A stretch of 64,000 nt of DNA, taken from contig NC_092569.1 in the NCBI RefSeq assembly GCF_037975245.1, positions 16,352,001 through 16,416,000 of the forward strand, read 5' to 3'. Within the stretch, counting starts at the first letter, position 1; every line of letters begins with the position of its first letter. The notes below the pieces were generated by a model. That model was not told the DNA's origin. It did no database searches and saw nothing but the letters and a program-made list of their open reading frames with translations. Shown in pieces: positions 36,202-49,895 of the stretch. Origin of the DNA: Apostichopus japonicus. Lineage: Eukaryota; Echinodermata; Holothuroidea; Aspidochirotida; Stichopodidae. The translations under genes were made by a program, and so were the position numbers.

Positions 36202-39200
36202 CTGTGAAAAGGAAACACGAGATGCAGATAAAACGCATTATCATATTTAAAACAGTTTTCAGTTATTTCCACACGGCATAAATTAAGAGAAGGTTCATAG
36301 TAGAATTTATGTAGAATTAATGATAAATGAAACACTGTCATATTAAACAAACATTTTCTCTAAATTTGTATCAATTTCCAAATATATGTTGTTTACACCG
36401 CTTGAAGGAATTATTAGTGCCTTCATATGAAAACTTAATTAATATCCAACTTTCACATCACACATTGTGGATTCATTTTTACTTCATGATACGTGCATGC
36501 ACATTATGTCTTTTTCAAGTAAGGTACTATTGCTACGACAATGGTACCGGTATGTTGGAATCGTAAAAAAAAAAATCAATTATGAAGAACATTATTTTTT
36601 CATAAATGGTTTTATTTACCAAATTATTGGATCATTGTGTAAGAAGTCTATAGAGATTCCAGCTTTTATTTCTACTATTATTCTCTTTTCGTTATGTTTC
36701 CAGTTGAACGGAGGTGAGGTCTTTTGGTAATTAGAGAAGATGGCAAAATATTATAAATCATGGGGAGATGAAAGGAAAGTTGGAATAGGGTTTTTGTTAT
36801 CAATAACAAGTCCGTTTGTCACTGGAGGTATACGTGTTTCAACCTGAGTTAATTTAAGGTATATCTTTCAACCTGAGTTCATTTTCGGAGCGCATTAATC
36901 ATGGATTTCAACCACAATTTACCTGACCAGCTTTCTTCCATTCGACCACAAACAGTGTACTTATTGAAAAAAAAGAGAGTCGGTAATTGTCTATGACCGT
37001 CGGCTTTCTATACTTGAGCTCCCAATGTAATCGTTTATCACACATGAGTATACTTTTTTATATTTCAAATTCGAACACAATAACAAAACCTAAATTATTT
37101 AATATTTATGGATATTTTAAAGACAGTATGCTCAGTTTGACAACCTTGACGTGATGGATTCGTCTAGTGTTTTGATAACAACAGAAGTAGAGTATAACGG
37201 CCATTGCCTGGGAGTCTTGTAATGTATCGTTTTATGAAGATTTATGTAATGTTATAGTAAAACATGTAAATAAGATAATAATTATAAATATTGTTCTTGA
37301 GCTGATCATTTCTAAAATGTTTTCGTATATGCTACATATTTGATGAAATGTTACAGTCGGCTAATGAACTGACGAACTAAATACACGGTTTAATTTGACA
37401 ACAAACGTTAGAAAGGGAGGTAACGGATCAATGTAGTTATGCATAATTTGTTTGAGGCGTTGATAAACTCCTTGCTAATCTTCAGTACTTTGAAATATCT
37501 TAGATAAGGTATAGGTGATGACAAGCAAAATCCACGAGGTTTATATGTACCCACCTGTTGTGCTGGAGCTATCGTATGCTCCAAGGCCAACTAAACGATA
37601 TTTAGTCTCTTCATCGCTGATCCTAAACAGGTCGTACTTCGCAAAATAGGGATCTCCATTCACGTTGTTTAAATCAATGCGAAGCATGTAATCCTTTTGG
37701 TTAGTTAAGAGTGATATTTTATCGTTGCCAAGCCAAAATTCCCTTTTAAGGAAACCAAAGCCATCTCGGTAATCATCCCAGTCTCTGTAAAATTCTACTG
37801 AACCGTCGACCCGGCGTTGTAAGACCTGGTTTAGTTTCAAAATAAAAAAAAACATGCCATATTTGGTTTAAACATAATGAACCATTTGTTCGATGTACGT
37901 TTGATGGGTATAATGTATCAGTCTGGTTAGTGCTTTTAATGTTTCGTCTAACGTTGGACAGATACGGTAGCCTGTGCATCAGTTGGATTCTACTTATTCT
38001 AATGAAATACATTGGTATCATATAACTTTTGCCTATATTGCGAACAGTAATATGGCTAAAGAAACATTTTGAGGTACCGAAAAACTGTCTCGCTATAAGA
38101 GAAAACAATCATACTAAGGAATATTAATGGTTACTCGGGAGGTTATGTTAAGCGTTATTAGAAATACATATCTAAGATGGTAAATTTGACACTAAGTAAC
38201 CTTTTTAAATCAAACTGAAAATAAAATAATGAAGATTGCATGCCTTGTCGAACGAATCATCATCTGTAACACATATAAACTTTGTAAAGAAATCTGTTTT
38301 ACTGAACCAAAAGAATATACACTATCAACATCAGGCGCGTAGCCAAGGGGGGGGGGGCGAAGGGGGCAGCCGCCCCCCTTGAGCTTAATTTTTTTTTTTT
38401 ATGTTTTTATGATATCGCTAGTATTTTCAAAAGAGAAAATGCTAAGATGCAACTTACAAGGCCTGGGAAGTGCCTTTTCCAGCGATCTGGGAGGCATTCT
38501 AAGCCAAAATTTTCTTGTACGCTTCGCGCCAACCATGGTGGCGCTACGCTTAGATAGTTTTCAATGCCGAATCTACAGTTTCGCCCCTCCCTTGGCAAAT
38601 TCCTGGCTACGCGCCTGATCAACATACTGCAGCAAGCACGCTACATAGAAATCAATTAAGGGTAATATGATATTATGTTCTTACCGTCCAACCTCCTCCG
38701 TCAATTGAGTTATTGCAGTAAACTTGGAAAGGTTCATTGGCTCCATCTGGCTTAATTAGATAAACTCCAGATTCAGAGGAACTCCCTTCACATTGGTCGT
38801 AAACTTCTTTACAATCTCGAGGATATTCTGGCTCTTGGTAAAAAAAGTAGGAAGACTCTGTAGAAATGAAAGAAACTTTTTAAGTGAACTACCAAACTCG
38901 ATGTGTCGTTTACCTAACCCTCGATTAATGTGAAAATTACTGTTTGCAGAGAAAAATTTTGTCAAAGTTTTAAACGTAAATCTTCCATATACATTTTTCT
39001 GCTCGAAAATATAACCATGGAAGTACACATTGTAAAATCGTAAAAAGAAACAACAAATAAACAGAATAATAATTAATGAACTAAAAGAATAACAAGCAAG
39101 TTTTGATCAGTTTTGGTAACTATGTCGATTTAATTTAGAACGATAAATTTTTCCTCCTTTCACCGCGACAAACCTTAAAAAAAAAACATTATTTTGTGTA

Positions 39201-42200
39201 CTTTTCAGTCAGTGATAAAAGTGTGTTGCTTTTCGATTTTTCGATATTTTTTAATTTAACCAAACTACAAAATCCCGAGTACGCCATTTAGTGAAGAAGA
39301 AATCATGTCTAACGGTAGTAGGTCTTAGTTTATATATAATTACCAAATCAAGAAACATAAGTATAAATGTAAAAGACCACAAAAGCAGAAGTCAAAATTA
39401 TTGTTAATTAAGATCATTAATATGACTGATTAATTCCGTTTCTGTAATACTGTTTTTGATGAGAGAATTTTTTTCTTCAGTGACATGAATACTATATATG
39501 TATTTATTCCCCGATGGGTAAATCTATCATAATAGTTTCTTAAAGGCATGAAGCCCAAATTAAAAATGAAAATTAAGTTATATTCAATCCGAAATTATAA
39601 ATGAAGTAAACTAATTTTAAAAATCCCGATAAATTCTAGTAGCTATATTTGTTTAAGATTAATCGACAAATGTTGGTCTCCTTTAGACCACCGCGAAAAA
39701 CATTAAAAGGCTCTCAGTTTTTACATAAATTGATTCCAGCTAGCTTTTAAAGCGGTTAAGTTTTTGTTTTACAGTATTTTTTGTAACCAAATTAAATAAT
39801 CCACAGTATATCTTTATTTGAGGAAAGCTTAAATAAATATTAATATGCCGATGGTGTTATAAGGTAGTAGGTATTGTGCATATTTAATTACTACATCACG
39901 AAACGGAAGTATAACATCATATTAAACAAATGTATGTAAAAAAAAACAGAAATCACAATAATTGTCTATCAAAATCAATGATATTAATGACTCATTAAGT
40001 TAAATGAATCATATATATCGATGGGAACCTCTTAAGTGAAAAAAACAAATAACATGCATACTTGTAATGTCCTTTTTTAGAACGTGAATTTTTTTTTGTG
40101 TGTATAAGATTCATGTAAAAGTTTCTTTGAAATAGTTAATAAAAAATCAAGAGAATGATACATATTTCTTACCTCCAGTGCTTCTTTTGTTCCTCCCAGA
40201 ATTTTCCCGTTCAACATTCTAACATGGAGATATGAAAATTGAATATAAATTCAACAAAATCACTAAAAGGACATTCCGATAGGCATGAGGGACTCGATTG
40301 TAAAGGGTACTTACCGCCGAAATCAATTTAGTTCCAAGGCTATTTTAATTTGCTGCAAATCTTTAGTTAAGGTCCAACGAAGTGAAATCAGGTATCATGA
40401 ACTATGTCACCATTAGGTCATTTTAATCATTTCACTGATAGAGAGGCATTTACTTTGACCTCACTCCTGTGACAATGTTTCTGTATTATTCATATTAAGA
40501 TCTTTCTGTTTTACTCAGATATTAGCTCTTTTGTAGGAAACATAACGGGAAATCAAGAGACACTATTCCATCACTTTATTCCAACACAGTATAGGTATTC
40601 AGTTTATAACATTTATGAAATTTTCGTTAAGCCGTGACATATTTTAATAAAAACAAGATATGTTTCTTTTTAATACTGTGTTGTCGTTGTGTTTACTTTT
40701 TGGCAACCATGATTGTTCGTAAAATAAGTTTTGACATTATTTAGATGATAGAATATATGAATAAACAAATTACACACTCAACGCCATTCGTACCCTTTTT
40801 CCCGCTTGTATTCTGTATAACCTAGATAAAACAATAATATGTGGCGCTTAAATTTTCGCGACAGGAATTGAGAGAGTAATATGACTCGTTCTAGACGATC
40901 ACAATTTTCATAAATACATCTCATATTAATGTTCATGTTTGTGTATTAAAGGGAAATACGACTAAAGCAGTGCTTACTTGAATTAATTATCGTTTAGTAA
41001 GATATTTAGGATAGATGAACATATTACGAAATGACTTTCATGTACGTACAAATTAATTATCCTAGTTAAATTAGTCGTTATCGCAATTCTCAATTCTTCA
41101 ATGTTCGGTTTGCTAAGTAAGTTGCGCCATTCTGCTCCTATGGCACGTATGATGTATTTGTCAATAATAATATATAATACTTATTAAAACTCCCTCATAA
41201 AATTATACCACCGATACAATTGATTACAATTAAAGCTTCATGGAATGCATCATATTAATCAATGTTGTGTTTGAGAAATTGATAAACTTCAACTCACTGA
41301 TCTAGACAACATTTTATCATCAATTGCGATATTCGCTTTCTATATTGTTCAAAAATTGTAATGGATTCTTGACCGCCTTCTCCAATTTTTTCAATGTTTC
41401 CAAAGATAGGCCTTTATTACTTCATACGATGCAACAACGTTATTGAGCCTACTAAAACCAAATATTCTAGTTAAATCAGTCTCAGTCATAACCAAATTGC
41501 TCAGTGTTCCTTTGTAGTAATACGGCGCTCTTTTAAAGTTTATATTCAAGACTACATCAGATTAAAGCAATGAGGGATTCTTGTTATTTGTTTAAACTGT
41601 TATTAAAATATTTTGATATTCCATCGCTATGTCGTCGATGTCATGCCAAGGAAAACATGCGCTAAAAACACGCGAGAGTACAGTTTATTCCTAATTTTTA
41701 TGTTAAAAATGAGTGTCTCGGTAAAATAAATACCTTTCAGTAGTGTGTGTCCCGATAAGATATTTAAAATTTTTAAAATTTTGTTGTTTGGTTTATTTAC
41801 AGAGTTAAACAAGCCAAAGCAACTTTATTCTCTCCTTGGTATGTTGGTCTGTGTTAATGGTAAGTTTATTAAATGAAATATATGACGAAATTATTATAAA
41901 AATATTGTTCAATATATATGTACTGGTACTTAGTAGAATCATATCGAATATAATCGATTCAGTATTTACAACAATTGTTTGTGATTTATGAGAATGATTT
42001 ATGATTTTAAGGCATCATTCCACAATATATAATGTAAATATAAAGACGTTTTAAGTTTGATTGGTTGCTCTGAGTTTCTGTACAGTACCCTACGTCTCAT
42101 AATTCACCTACGTTTAGATTAAATGTCAAATATGAATGTTCATACTTTGTTTGTGCTATAATATTGAAAGACTAGATTCTGCAGCAAAGTGTCAAGAGCG

Positions 42201-43954
42201 TTAACATTTGTTAAAATTAATAACTTATTGCTTTCTTAAGTAATTCACAGTAAGTTGTAGACATATATTTTAGCATCAGGTTTTTATCTACTAATCGATT
42301 CCTTAATCAGGTTAGTTGTTATTTTGAAAGGTATAATTGAAAACACATTTGTCAAATTTATATATTTCTTGGCGCAAAAAAATGAGAATGCCCATCTAAG
42401 AATATCAGCAATTGAAGTTTGAGAACTGATTACTGGTAAAAGTAGCATCTATCATAACATGTACGTAATATTCGCCACCAAATTTTGTCCAACAAAATAT
42501 ACAATACATGTCCAATGAATTGGGGAGAAATATTTATCTGAGAGAGATTTTAAAGGCCATTATTATTAAACACGATACAACGGTGACAAAAAACATAGAC
42601 TGATATTTTACTTTAGCAAGACATGTTTTAAACTTGATGAAATTAAGTTGAGATATTTTCTTATCAATTTTTTAAACTGCTATAAAAAAGAAATTCTGTC
42701 ACGATTTCCTTGATGAAATTTCAAGGAAGGAATGCGCTCCAAACACAGGAAGAACAAACTACAATGTCGATTGATATAAACAATGAGTCTCGCGGTAGAA
42801 TAAATACATTTATATAACAGTGGGTATCCTGAGTAGATATTCACAATTGCCAAAATCGTTGCATTGTTTATTTAAACAATTCAACAAGTTAAAACAACTT
42901 TAACCGTTTTTGCCTACTTATGATCTGCTTTAGTCTTAAATGTAATTAACGGAATATAAATGTGACGTTTGAAATTATTGCTTTATATTTTCTTAACATA
43001 TAGATGATACGCTTGAATCTTTCTTGCAACTTCAACTTTTTATGATTTATGAGTATTTTTATTTCAGACATTATTCAACCATTTAATCTAACTTAGCTAA
43101 TCCATTAATAAGAAAGTGTTAAGTTTTATAAATTGCTTCAAATAGTTACTATTATTGTTTCAATGCATTTATTTATTGGTATCGCACTGTACTATGTACC
43201 TAGCAAGCCACCTTCACCCATTTATTTTTAAAAATATAAATTTGAATTACCAAAAATGGATAATGGAACTATGTTTTTACTATAGTATTGATTTACTAGC
43301 TTAGAAGCAAGTTAAAGTTGGCTTAAGGAAAAAATTCAATTAATCTTTGTTCAGGAATCCAAAGGTTATATCCTTACATATGATAATTATTTTCACGTTT
43401 GTGTTCGATAATTGTTATAGTTTGTCTGCTATGTTGTACGATAATTAAATACCCGTTTGAAATGTGATCGTTTCCACGATGTATCGACATGTCAATGTCA
43501 GTTTTAAATTGCTTATTGTTTTCGTTTAAAAAAAATGAGTTATTATCGTTGTTATAAGAAAATAACTGATATTTAGACCACTTTTCAAACCTATCCATGT
43601 TTATGATATGGTGTAATTAAACTTATTATATTTTATTGTGCACATGAGGTAGTTAACAATGAGAATTCTATATTTTATCGTAAATAAGGAGATTAAGTAC
43701 AATAATATCAATATTTTAAGAACAGACAAATACACCAATAGAACACCTACAATAATCTCAAACAGCATGGTTAAGAGAAATTGAAAATCATATTTAGTTT
43801 AAAAATTATTGAGAATTGAGATAGAAATTCATTTATAACAAGTAAATATTCAACTTGAATTTGTTGAAAGATAAAAGAAACTTACGGTTTCTGCCTGGAA
43901 AGCTGGAAGTTGAGAGAAGAGTCCCAAAACACAAAATGTTAGGATGAACTGCAT
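35942..43954 (-). CDS. Gene C: complete secreted fibrinogen-related (FReD) protein
   Basis: Exons 43886-43954, 40173-40218, 38685-38857, 37555-37825 and 35942-36201 join into an open frame of 819 nt (272 residues). A second ATG directly upstream (43955-43957) could add one Met. Signal peptide 1-21, R32-N-K-R35 furin-type site, FReD 39-272. Cys54 and Cys86 are the standard first disulfide; Cys61 is extra. D203-S-D-N-D207 is an intact calcium-site motif. C218-H-G-A-W-W is followed by a tyrosine run and Cys232, then N235-L-N-G. It ends MKIRPV. The second cysteine is four residues away from that of gene B. Intron 3 carries a hAT-type MITE. Probably the best candidate for a functional gene with both C-terminal cysteines and a full calcium site. 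Confidence 0.9.
36202..37554 (-). other. Gene C intron 4
   Basis: 1353 nt, alignable with gene A and gene D intron 4. No coding content recognised. Confidence 0.7.
37555..37825 (-). CDS. Gene C exon 4: central FReD segment
   Basis: 271 nt; donor GTGGGT rather than GTACGY. VLQRRVDG (L for F at position 98) and GAYDSSST (A for E) are private to this copy; otherwise it matches D. Confidence 0.92.
38332..38617. mobile_element. hAT-type MITE in intron 3 of gene C
   Basis: 286 bp bounded by CAGGCGCGTAGCCAAGG on the left and CCTGGCTACGCGCCTG on the right, which are inverted repeats of each other. It is flanked by an exact 8-bp direct repeat ATCAACAT (38324-38331 and 38618-38625). Gene A has a single ATCAACATAC in the same intron, an empty-site match. 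An 8-bp target duplication is characteristic of the hAT superfamily. There is no transposase, so the element is non-autonomous. It also has a poly(G) and GGGGGCAGCCGCCCCC palindromic tract near the left end. Confidence 0.88.
38685..38857 (-). CDS. Gene C exon 3: N-terminal FReD segment
   Basis: 173 nt, acceptor TTCTACAG, donor GTAAGA. It begins E-S-S-Y-F-F-Y (E for D at the split codon), then DCKEVYDQCEGSSSESGVY and GGGWT. Confidence 0.92.
38858..40172 (-). other. Gene C intron 2
   Basis: 1315 nt, AT-rich, closest to intron 2 of gene D. Nothing coding seen. Confidence 0.7.
40173..40218 (-). CDS. Gene C exon 2: linker with RNKR site
   Basis: 46 nt, NVERENSGRNKRSTG; E replaces G at position 26. 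Acceptor CATGTTAG, donor GTAAGA. Confidence 0.85.
40219..43885 (-). other. Gene C intron 1 (3.67 kb)
   Basis: Alignable with intron 1 of A over most of its length and, at its 3' end, with D. No coding content recognised. Confidence 0.7.
43886..43954 (-). CDS. Gene C exon 1: signal peptide
   Basis: 69 nt, same peptide as gene B (MQFILTFCVLGLFSQLPAFQ then AET). The donor is ACC|GTAAGT. ATGATG at the start leaves the exact first Met open. Confidence 0.87.
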
Positions 43955-44074
43955 CATGACTATTTGTCTTGGTCTTAACGATCGCAAATCTCAAGAAGAA
44001 ATGAAGTAAGCTTTCTGGCAGCGAACCAGTTCAACCACTTTATGAGCTGACCCTGCTTACTATGACGTGGTTGT

Positions 44075-44086
44075 TGACACGTGTCA
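44075..44086. promoter_or_regulatory. Palindromic E-box upstream of gene C
   Basis: TGACACGTGTCA, 121 nt upstream of the ATG, conserved in genes A and B with the neighbouring bases CGGTGACACGTGTCAACAAC on the minus strand. Confidence 0.5.
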
Positions 44087-46820
44087 CCGAAGTGCTTATG
44101 AACCATTTAACTTTATGCTATTTGTTATAACCTGGATGATCAGGTAAATAAAAACGCAAACTAACAGTTTCTCTATTGTCCCTTAAAGAGTAAAATTATG
44201 ATAATTACTATTAGTCCATTTTGATAGCTTCAATTGTAAAGACGTAATTGTGACTTTAATGTTCACATTAGTTATATTACATTCATATTACATCTTAAAC
44301 CAATTCAGAATATCTCTTTCGATAACACAAATTATATCGCATATATATTACACTCGGCTTATTAACCTTTCACCTATACGTACAACTTTCAATTAACTGA
44401 AATTTTTTCCCGCAGCTAACCATCGACATTTAAATGTTGTTAAGGAAACTGCTGTGAAGCCCCTTAAGCAGTGCCAAAAACTCTAATATATATCTACAAT
44501 CGAGAGGATACAATTTAACAGTATCAAACCTCCATATCCAGGGAAAGACGAGTTTTTTTAATTATATAAAATCGCACCAACGATCTCTGCAAGGTACCAT
44601 GTTTTTGTGAAATTACCCAGGATGCAAAGTTTGCATGACGTGACACATGCACATAGGCAGATTTGGACATGCCGCTATGCAAAAATATCTCCTAGTACCG
44701 CTACACACAAAACACCGCTTGCGTACGGTATACGCTGAAACTACTCAACTATAACTGATTTTCAAATGATTACAACTGTTGAATTGGAGTCTATTATCCA
44801 GAAATCTAAAGAATAATAACTTCATCCATCTTGCGTTCGATTTTGAGTAATGTATACAGACGAGATGTAGCCTAGGCCTAAATAGTGTATCGTCCAATGT
44901 CCACAATCGTAGTTCAGGTAACAAGTATAGTTACTATATAACTTAGTCATATAGTAACACTACTCGACACTGTGACTGCGATCACCACTTCGTCGATGAA
45001 AAGTATCGTTCATTCGAGCAATTTCAACATGACTGAAGCCAACATTATCCCAGATGACTATTGCGTAGAACTGACTCCATCACCCCGACATAAGGTGCGA
45101 CACAAATATAGTGATTTCAGAAAAAAAAAAAAAGTGATAGAGCCGTAAGTTTAATATTTGGTAGCAAACAATGACAATCACTGTGCGTCTGTGTTGACAG
45201 TCATCTTGCTAAATACCAATTTACGCAAATTTATTTAAAGTTGTTTAACATATTTTTTTAAATATTCTAAAGTCTTACAAGTTGTGTAAAAATGAACTAT
45301 GTAAATATGTTTTAAGTTGGCAACGGATTTTCAAGAACTCTCTCAGATGCATGTATGACGTCGTAAACAGCTGATTGTCTGCCTCCCTCTCCTCCAATAT
45401 GGAGGATAAGGGCGGATAAGGGGATAAGGGTGGATAAGGGCCATAAGGGCGAATAAGGGAGGGAAATTTTATGTTTTATTTTTCAATTAATGAAGTCGTA
45501 AAGGAACAACATGATAAAGGTCATTATTGTTGGGGAAAATATATCTATACTAAAAGTATGCGAAGAGTCAATCAGGCAGTAATGCTCCCCATTAAGGTTA
45601 GTTTATACAAGGGTAAGGATTTATGTTTTTAGAGTGTCTTTGTGAAGTTACCCTTACTACCAACAAGTTTTGAAAGACAATGAGAGGGAGTTCCTTAAAA
45701 AAATGGAATTTATGACGTAGGACTTCATCAATCCTAGCATACATTGTACAGTATGTTTACAGTAAACCTCTGAATATCGATGAGAATGTGGCAGCAGTGA
45801 TCGAATGGTTTCATAGATTTATTTCAGTTGGTCTTACTAAACAGTTGCCTTGAAGTTAATGCCGACACTGACTTCCTTTTCATCTTGTTATTTGTGTCAT
45901 CGTGATATCGACTTGTGTCGGCTATTGTCCTATATGACGGTTGAAAATGATGGATTTTTTCATCAATTGTTGCCTGTTTCAAAGACATACAAACACGTGG
46001 TCTGAGCATTCAGTGGTTCAAGAAGACGTGTGTAGTGCTGCGTAGAAAGAGAAGCAATGTGATAGCCAGAGCAGATTACCTCAACAGGAAAGATAAAGGA
46101 AATCATCCCCTGTAAAATGATATGCTAGCCGTCAATATTTATACAGATAAACAGATCAAGCCGAGTTAAAGGTTTTAAGTTAATAATCGGTCGTCCTCTG
46201 TTTGAGAAAAAACAGTTTAGTGTCTTTCAAGTTACCTTTACAGTTTATCAGTGCTGAAATATTACAATAAAATTTAGCAGGATGTGATTTGGTTGGCTAT
46301 GAATGTATTCAGTAAATTCTAAAAATCGATGACAATATTTCAGCCGCAAAGGAATATTTCTTCTTTTCTCTTTATTCAGACAGGTTTCAGTAAATTATAA
46401 CAATAAATATATATTTGATATTCTTCATCCTCTGTTTGTGTACACTGTGTGTCTAAACATCCATACATAAACCGTACTATATGAACCAAGGAAAAGCATA
46501 GAGCTGAAAAATTGTGCTTAAAGTTGCTAGTTTTTCGTGGATAAAAGAATTTTTCAAAACCTGCCATTGCACCCCCTCCTTAACCGAAAAACTTATTATA
46601 AACTGTCTTTTTCAGATTATCTGAAAAAGCAAAATCGTCATAATCATAAATGTATTAATTGTGAGCATTCTTGTGATTACATGTACCGCTGACTAGCTTG
46701 GTAATCAAATCAGCAGATAATTATTTGGCTAGTTATGTAGGCGTATACCATATCGATATGAAACTTCTGTTTTTGACATCATACTTCAAGATAGCTGGTT
46801 GAGGCCGCTGTATAACTCAA
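44087..46820. repeat. Conserved 5'-flank block of gene C
   Basis: Homologous to 11575-14400 and 27375-29700. It has its own short duplication of AAGGGCGGATAAGGG-like units near 45407-45460. No conserved open frame. Confidence 0.75.
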
Positions 46821-47430
46821 ACATAACAACAACAACAACAACTTTATAATAATGGCTTTGATAAGACATGGATGTATACAATCAAACAAAATGTGCGTGA
46901 ACCTTACGTCATATAAATTTTACAATAGGATATTGATGTTTGCATGTGATCTATAAAGAGAACTCGGATAACACCTCCATTGACGGCAAATCCCCGGTAA
47001 AGGCATTAAGGTCCCAGCTACATTCGATGTCGACAGTATTCATATTCTATTTGATTTCTTGGTGGGGGAGGAGGGTAGGAAGGGGAAAGGAGGGGACAGG
47101 GCTAATAGACGAATGTATATTGTACTCAATGATCACATTCGCACGATCTCTTCGAATCGGCCAAATTGTACGAAGAAAGCTCATTGACAATCTTATGTGG
47201 TTATTTACTACTCAATGGTACGAAAAACGTTTGCCTAGTTAATGTTCGTTTACTTTATGTTTCTGAAATACATAACGGTCTGAAATAACATATTCGAGTT
47301 GTGACAATGTTGATATTAAATCGCAGTATCTGGCTAAGCGTGTTCGCTTTCAAATACAGATGAAAAGTGGGAAATTTGGAATACATTCATAATGAAGTTT
47401 TTCGACGTGTTCAATAGCACTATAGAAAAG
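46821..47430. other. Spacer C-D, nothing coding recognised
   Basis: Contains an (AAC)n stub near 46825-46840 and an AG-rich stretch at 47060-47105 that aligns with 29760-29800 in the B-C spacer. Confidence 0.5.
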
Positions 47431-47640
47431 TTTCTAGATCTGCAGACAGTCAATGCAACTTGTCAAGTTTCGAGGAACTAGATAGGATCGATATGATAGC
47501 GCCCTCTATTAATTATGGGAATGGCTGAAGAGCCCCATTGAATTCTTAAGTGCTTATTGCAGTCGATACTTTGTAGCTCTGAATAATTAAGGGCGCTCTT
47601 CACGAGAGTGATATTTTTAAGACGATACGAATTGCCTTTG
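47430..47640. repeat. Dispersed repeat, copy 3
   Basis: Homologous to 30510-30734: CTGCAGACAGTCAATGCAAC, GATAGCGCCCTCTATTAATT, AGGGCGCTCTTCAC. It leads directly into the ATT array. Confidence 0.7.
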
Positions 47641-48738
<1,098 letters not shown>

Positions 48739-49530
48739 TCATTCGATATTTTATCGTTGCAAAGGTAATTTTAAAACGAAAGAGAACTCACTATTCATTT
48801 AAGTCCCTGAAAATGAACATTCACAACAGCGCTTGAAACATGGTTTGAAATTAATATTAAAGGTCAAACACAAGTTAAAGGGTGTGAAGACTCGTGCAAC
48901 ACCGCCATCGATCCCAGAAAATACACACACAGCTTGCTAAAGTCGGTAATTAGGCACAAGTGTACAGTCAGTACATACAGTTGCAGTCACTACCCACAGC
49001 ACAATGTACAAACGATACAGCGATGGACATCTCAGGTCAAGCTAAAGATAGCAAGGCATCACCTCTCATCATTGTCTGCATTTTGTAGCGACAAGAGAAA
49101 AACTTCACTAAAAAAGTTAACTTTTTCACAGGGCGGCATGCGGTTTGTGGCGAAGCTTCAATGTCTTTAAGTAAGAAGAAAATAGATCAATTGGAATTGG
49201 AAGAAACTGCACGGATTGCGTAATGAATGGATACAACCCTTTGGTAAGATTTAGTAATTTTTAACATGTATTCCCCTCTCCGCCTTACTATTGTTATTGT
49301 AATTGACTGTAGGAAAGTAAGTTAGGACCATGTTCCTCCACCACCCCTTCCCCCTCACTTTGCTACCTACAGATGCACTCAAAACTGATGCTGTGTCGTT
49401 CTGATTCATCCATTGAATTTGCAATCAAGAGTTACAGATAATGAAATGATAGAACTTCTAGTCACATGTACCTTTGTAAACCTTCTATTGGATAAACACG
49501 TAATTGCCGCCCCTCTCAATATACAAGATG
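48739..49530. other. Spacer C-D, nothing coding recognised
   Basis: Loosely alignable to the B-C spacer 30770-31390. No gene recognised. Confidence 0.4.
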
Positions 49531-49895
49531 TAGTAAATTGCCATCTGGGAACCCTACGCTAAATAATAAATTAATAAATTCCCCGACTGACTTGGATAGT
49601 GACTTGACTTATTTTGTGAGTTACAGAAGTCAGTCTGGTGTCATTAAAGCCGTCTCCTATTTAGGGATTGCTTTTTTCAACAAGTAAAGAATAAACAATA
49701 ACAACGCCAAATATAACATTCTGATACACATTTTGACAATAAATTAAATAAATTCAAGTATTCCTAAACGCAAGTGTTTGCTAATAAATACTTCGTGTTA
49801 ATTTGGATGAAACATTAGGTGTCCAACCGTTATAATAGTGACCAAATTCTCCTCCAACTGAAAGAGGTAAGTACCCCGAATGATCCATTCCCCGA
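49530..49895. repeat. Truncated 3'-flank fragment (fourth copy)
   Basis: GCCATCTGGGAACCCTACGC and the following sequence align with 31406-31790. Similarity stops near 49890 after AATGATCCATTCCCCGA. Confidence 0.65.

Noticed and set aside
38379-38625. Open frames on both strands near 38.4-38.6 kb
   Set aside because: They lie within the hAT-type MITE and are not transposase.
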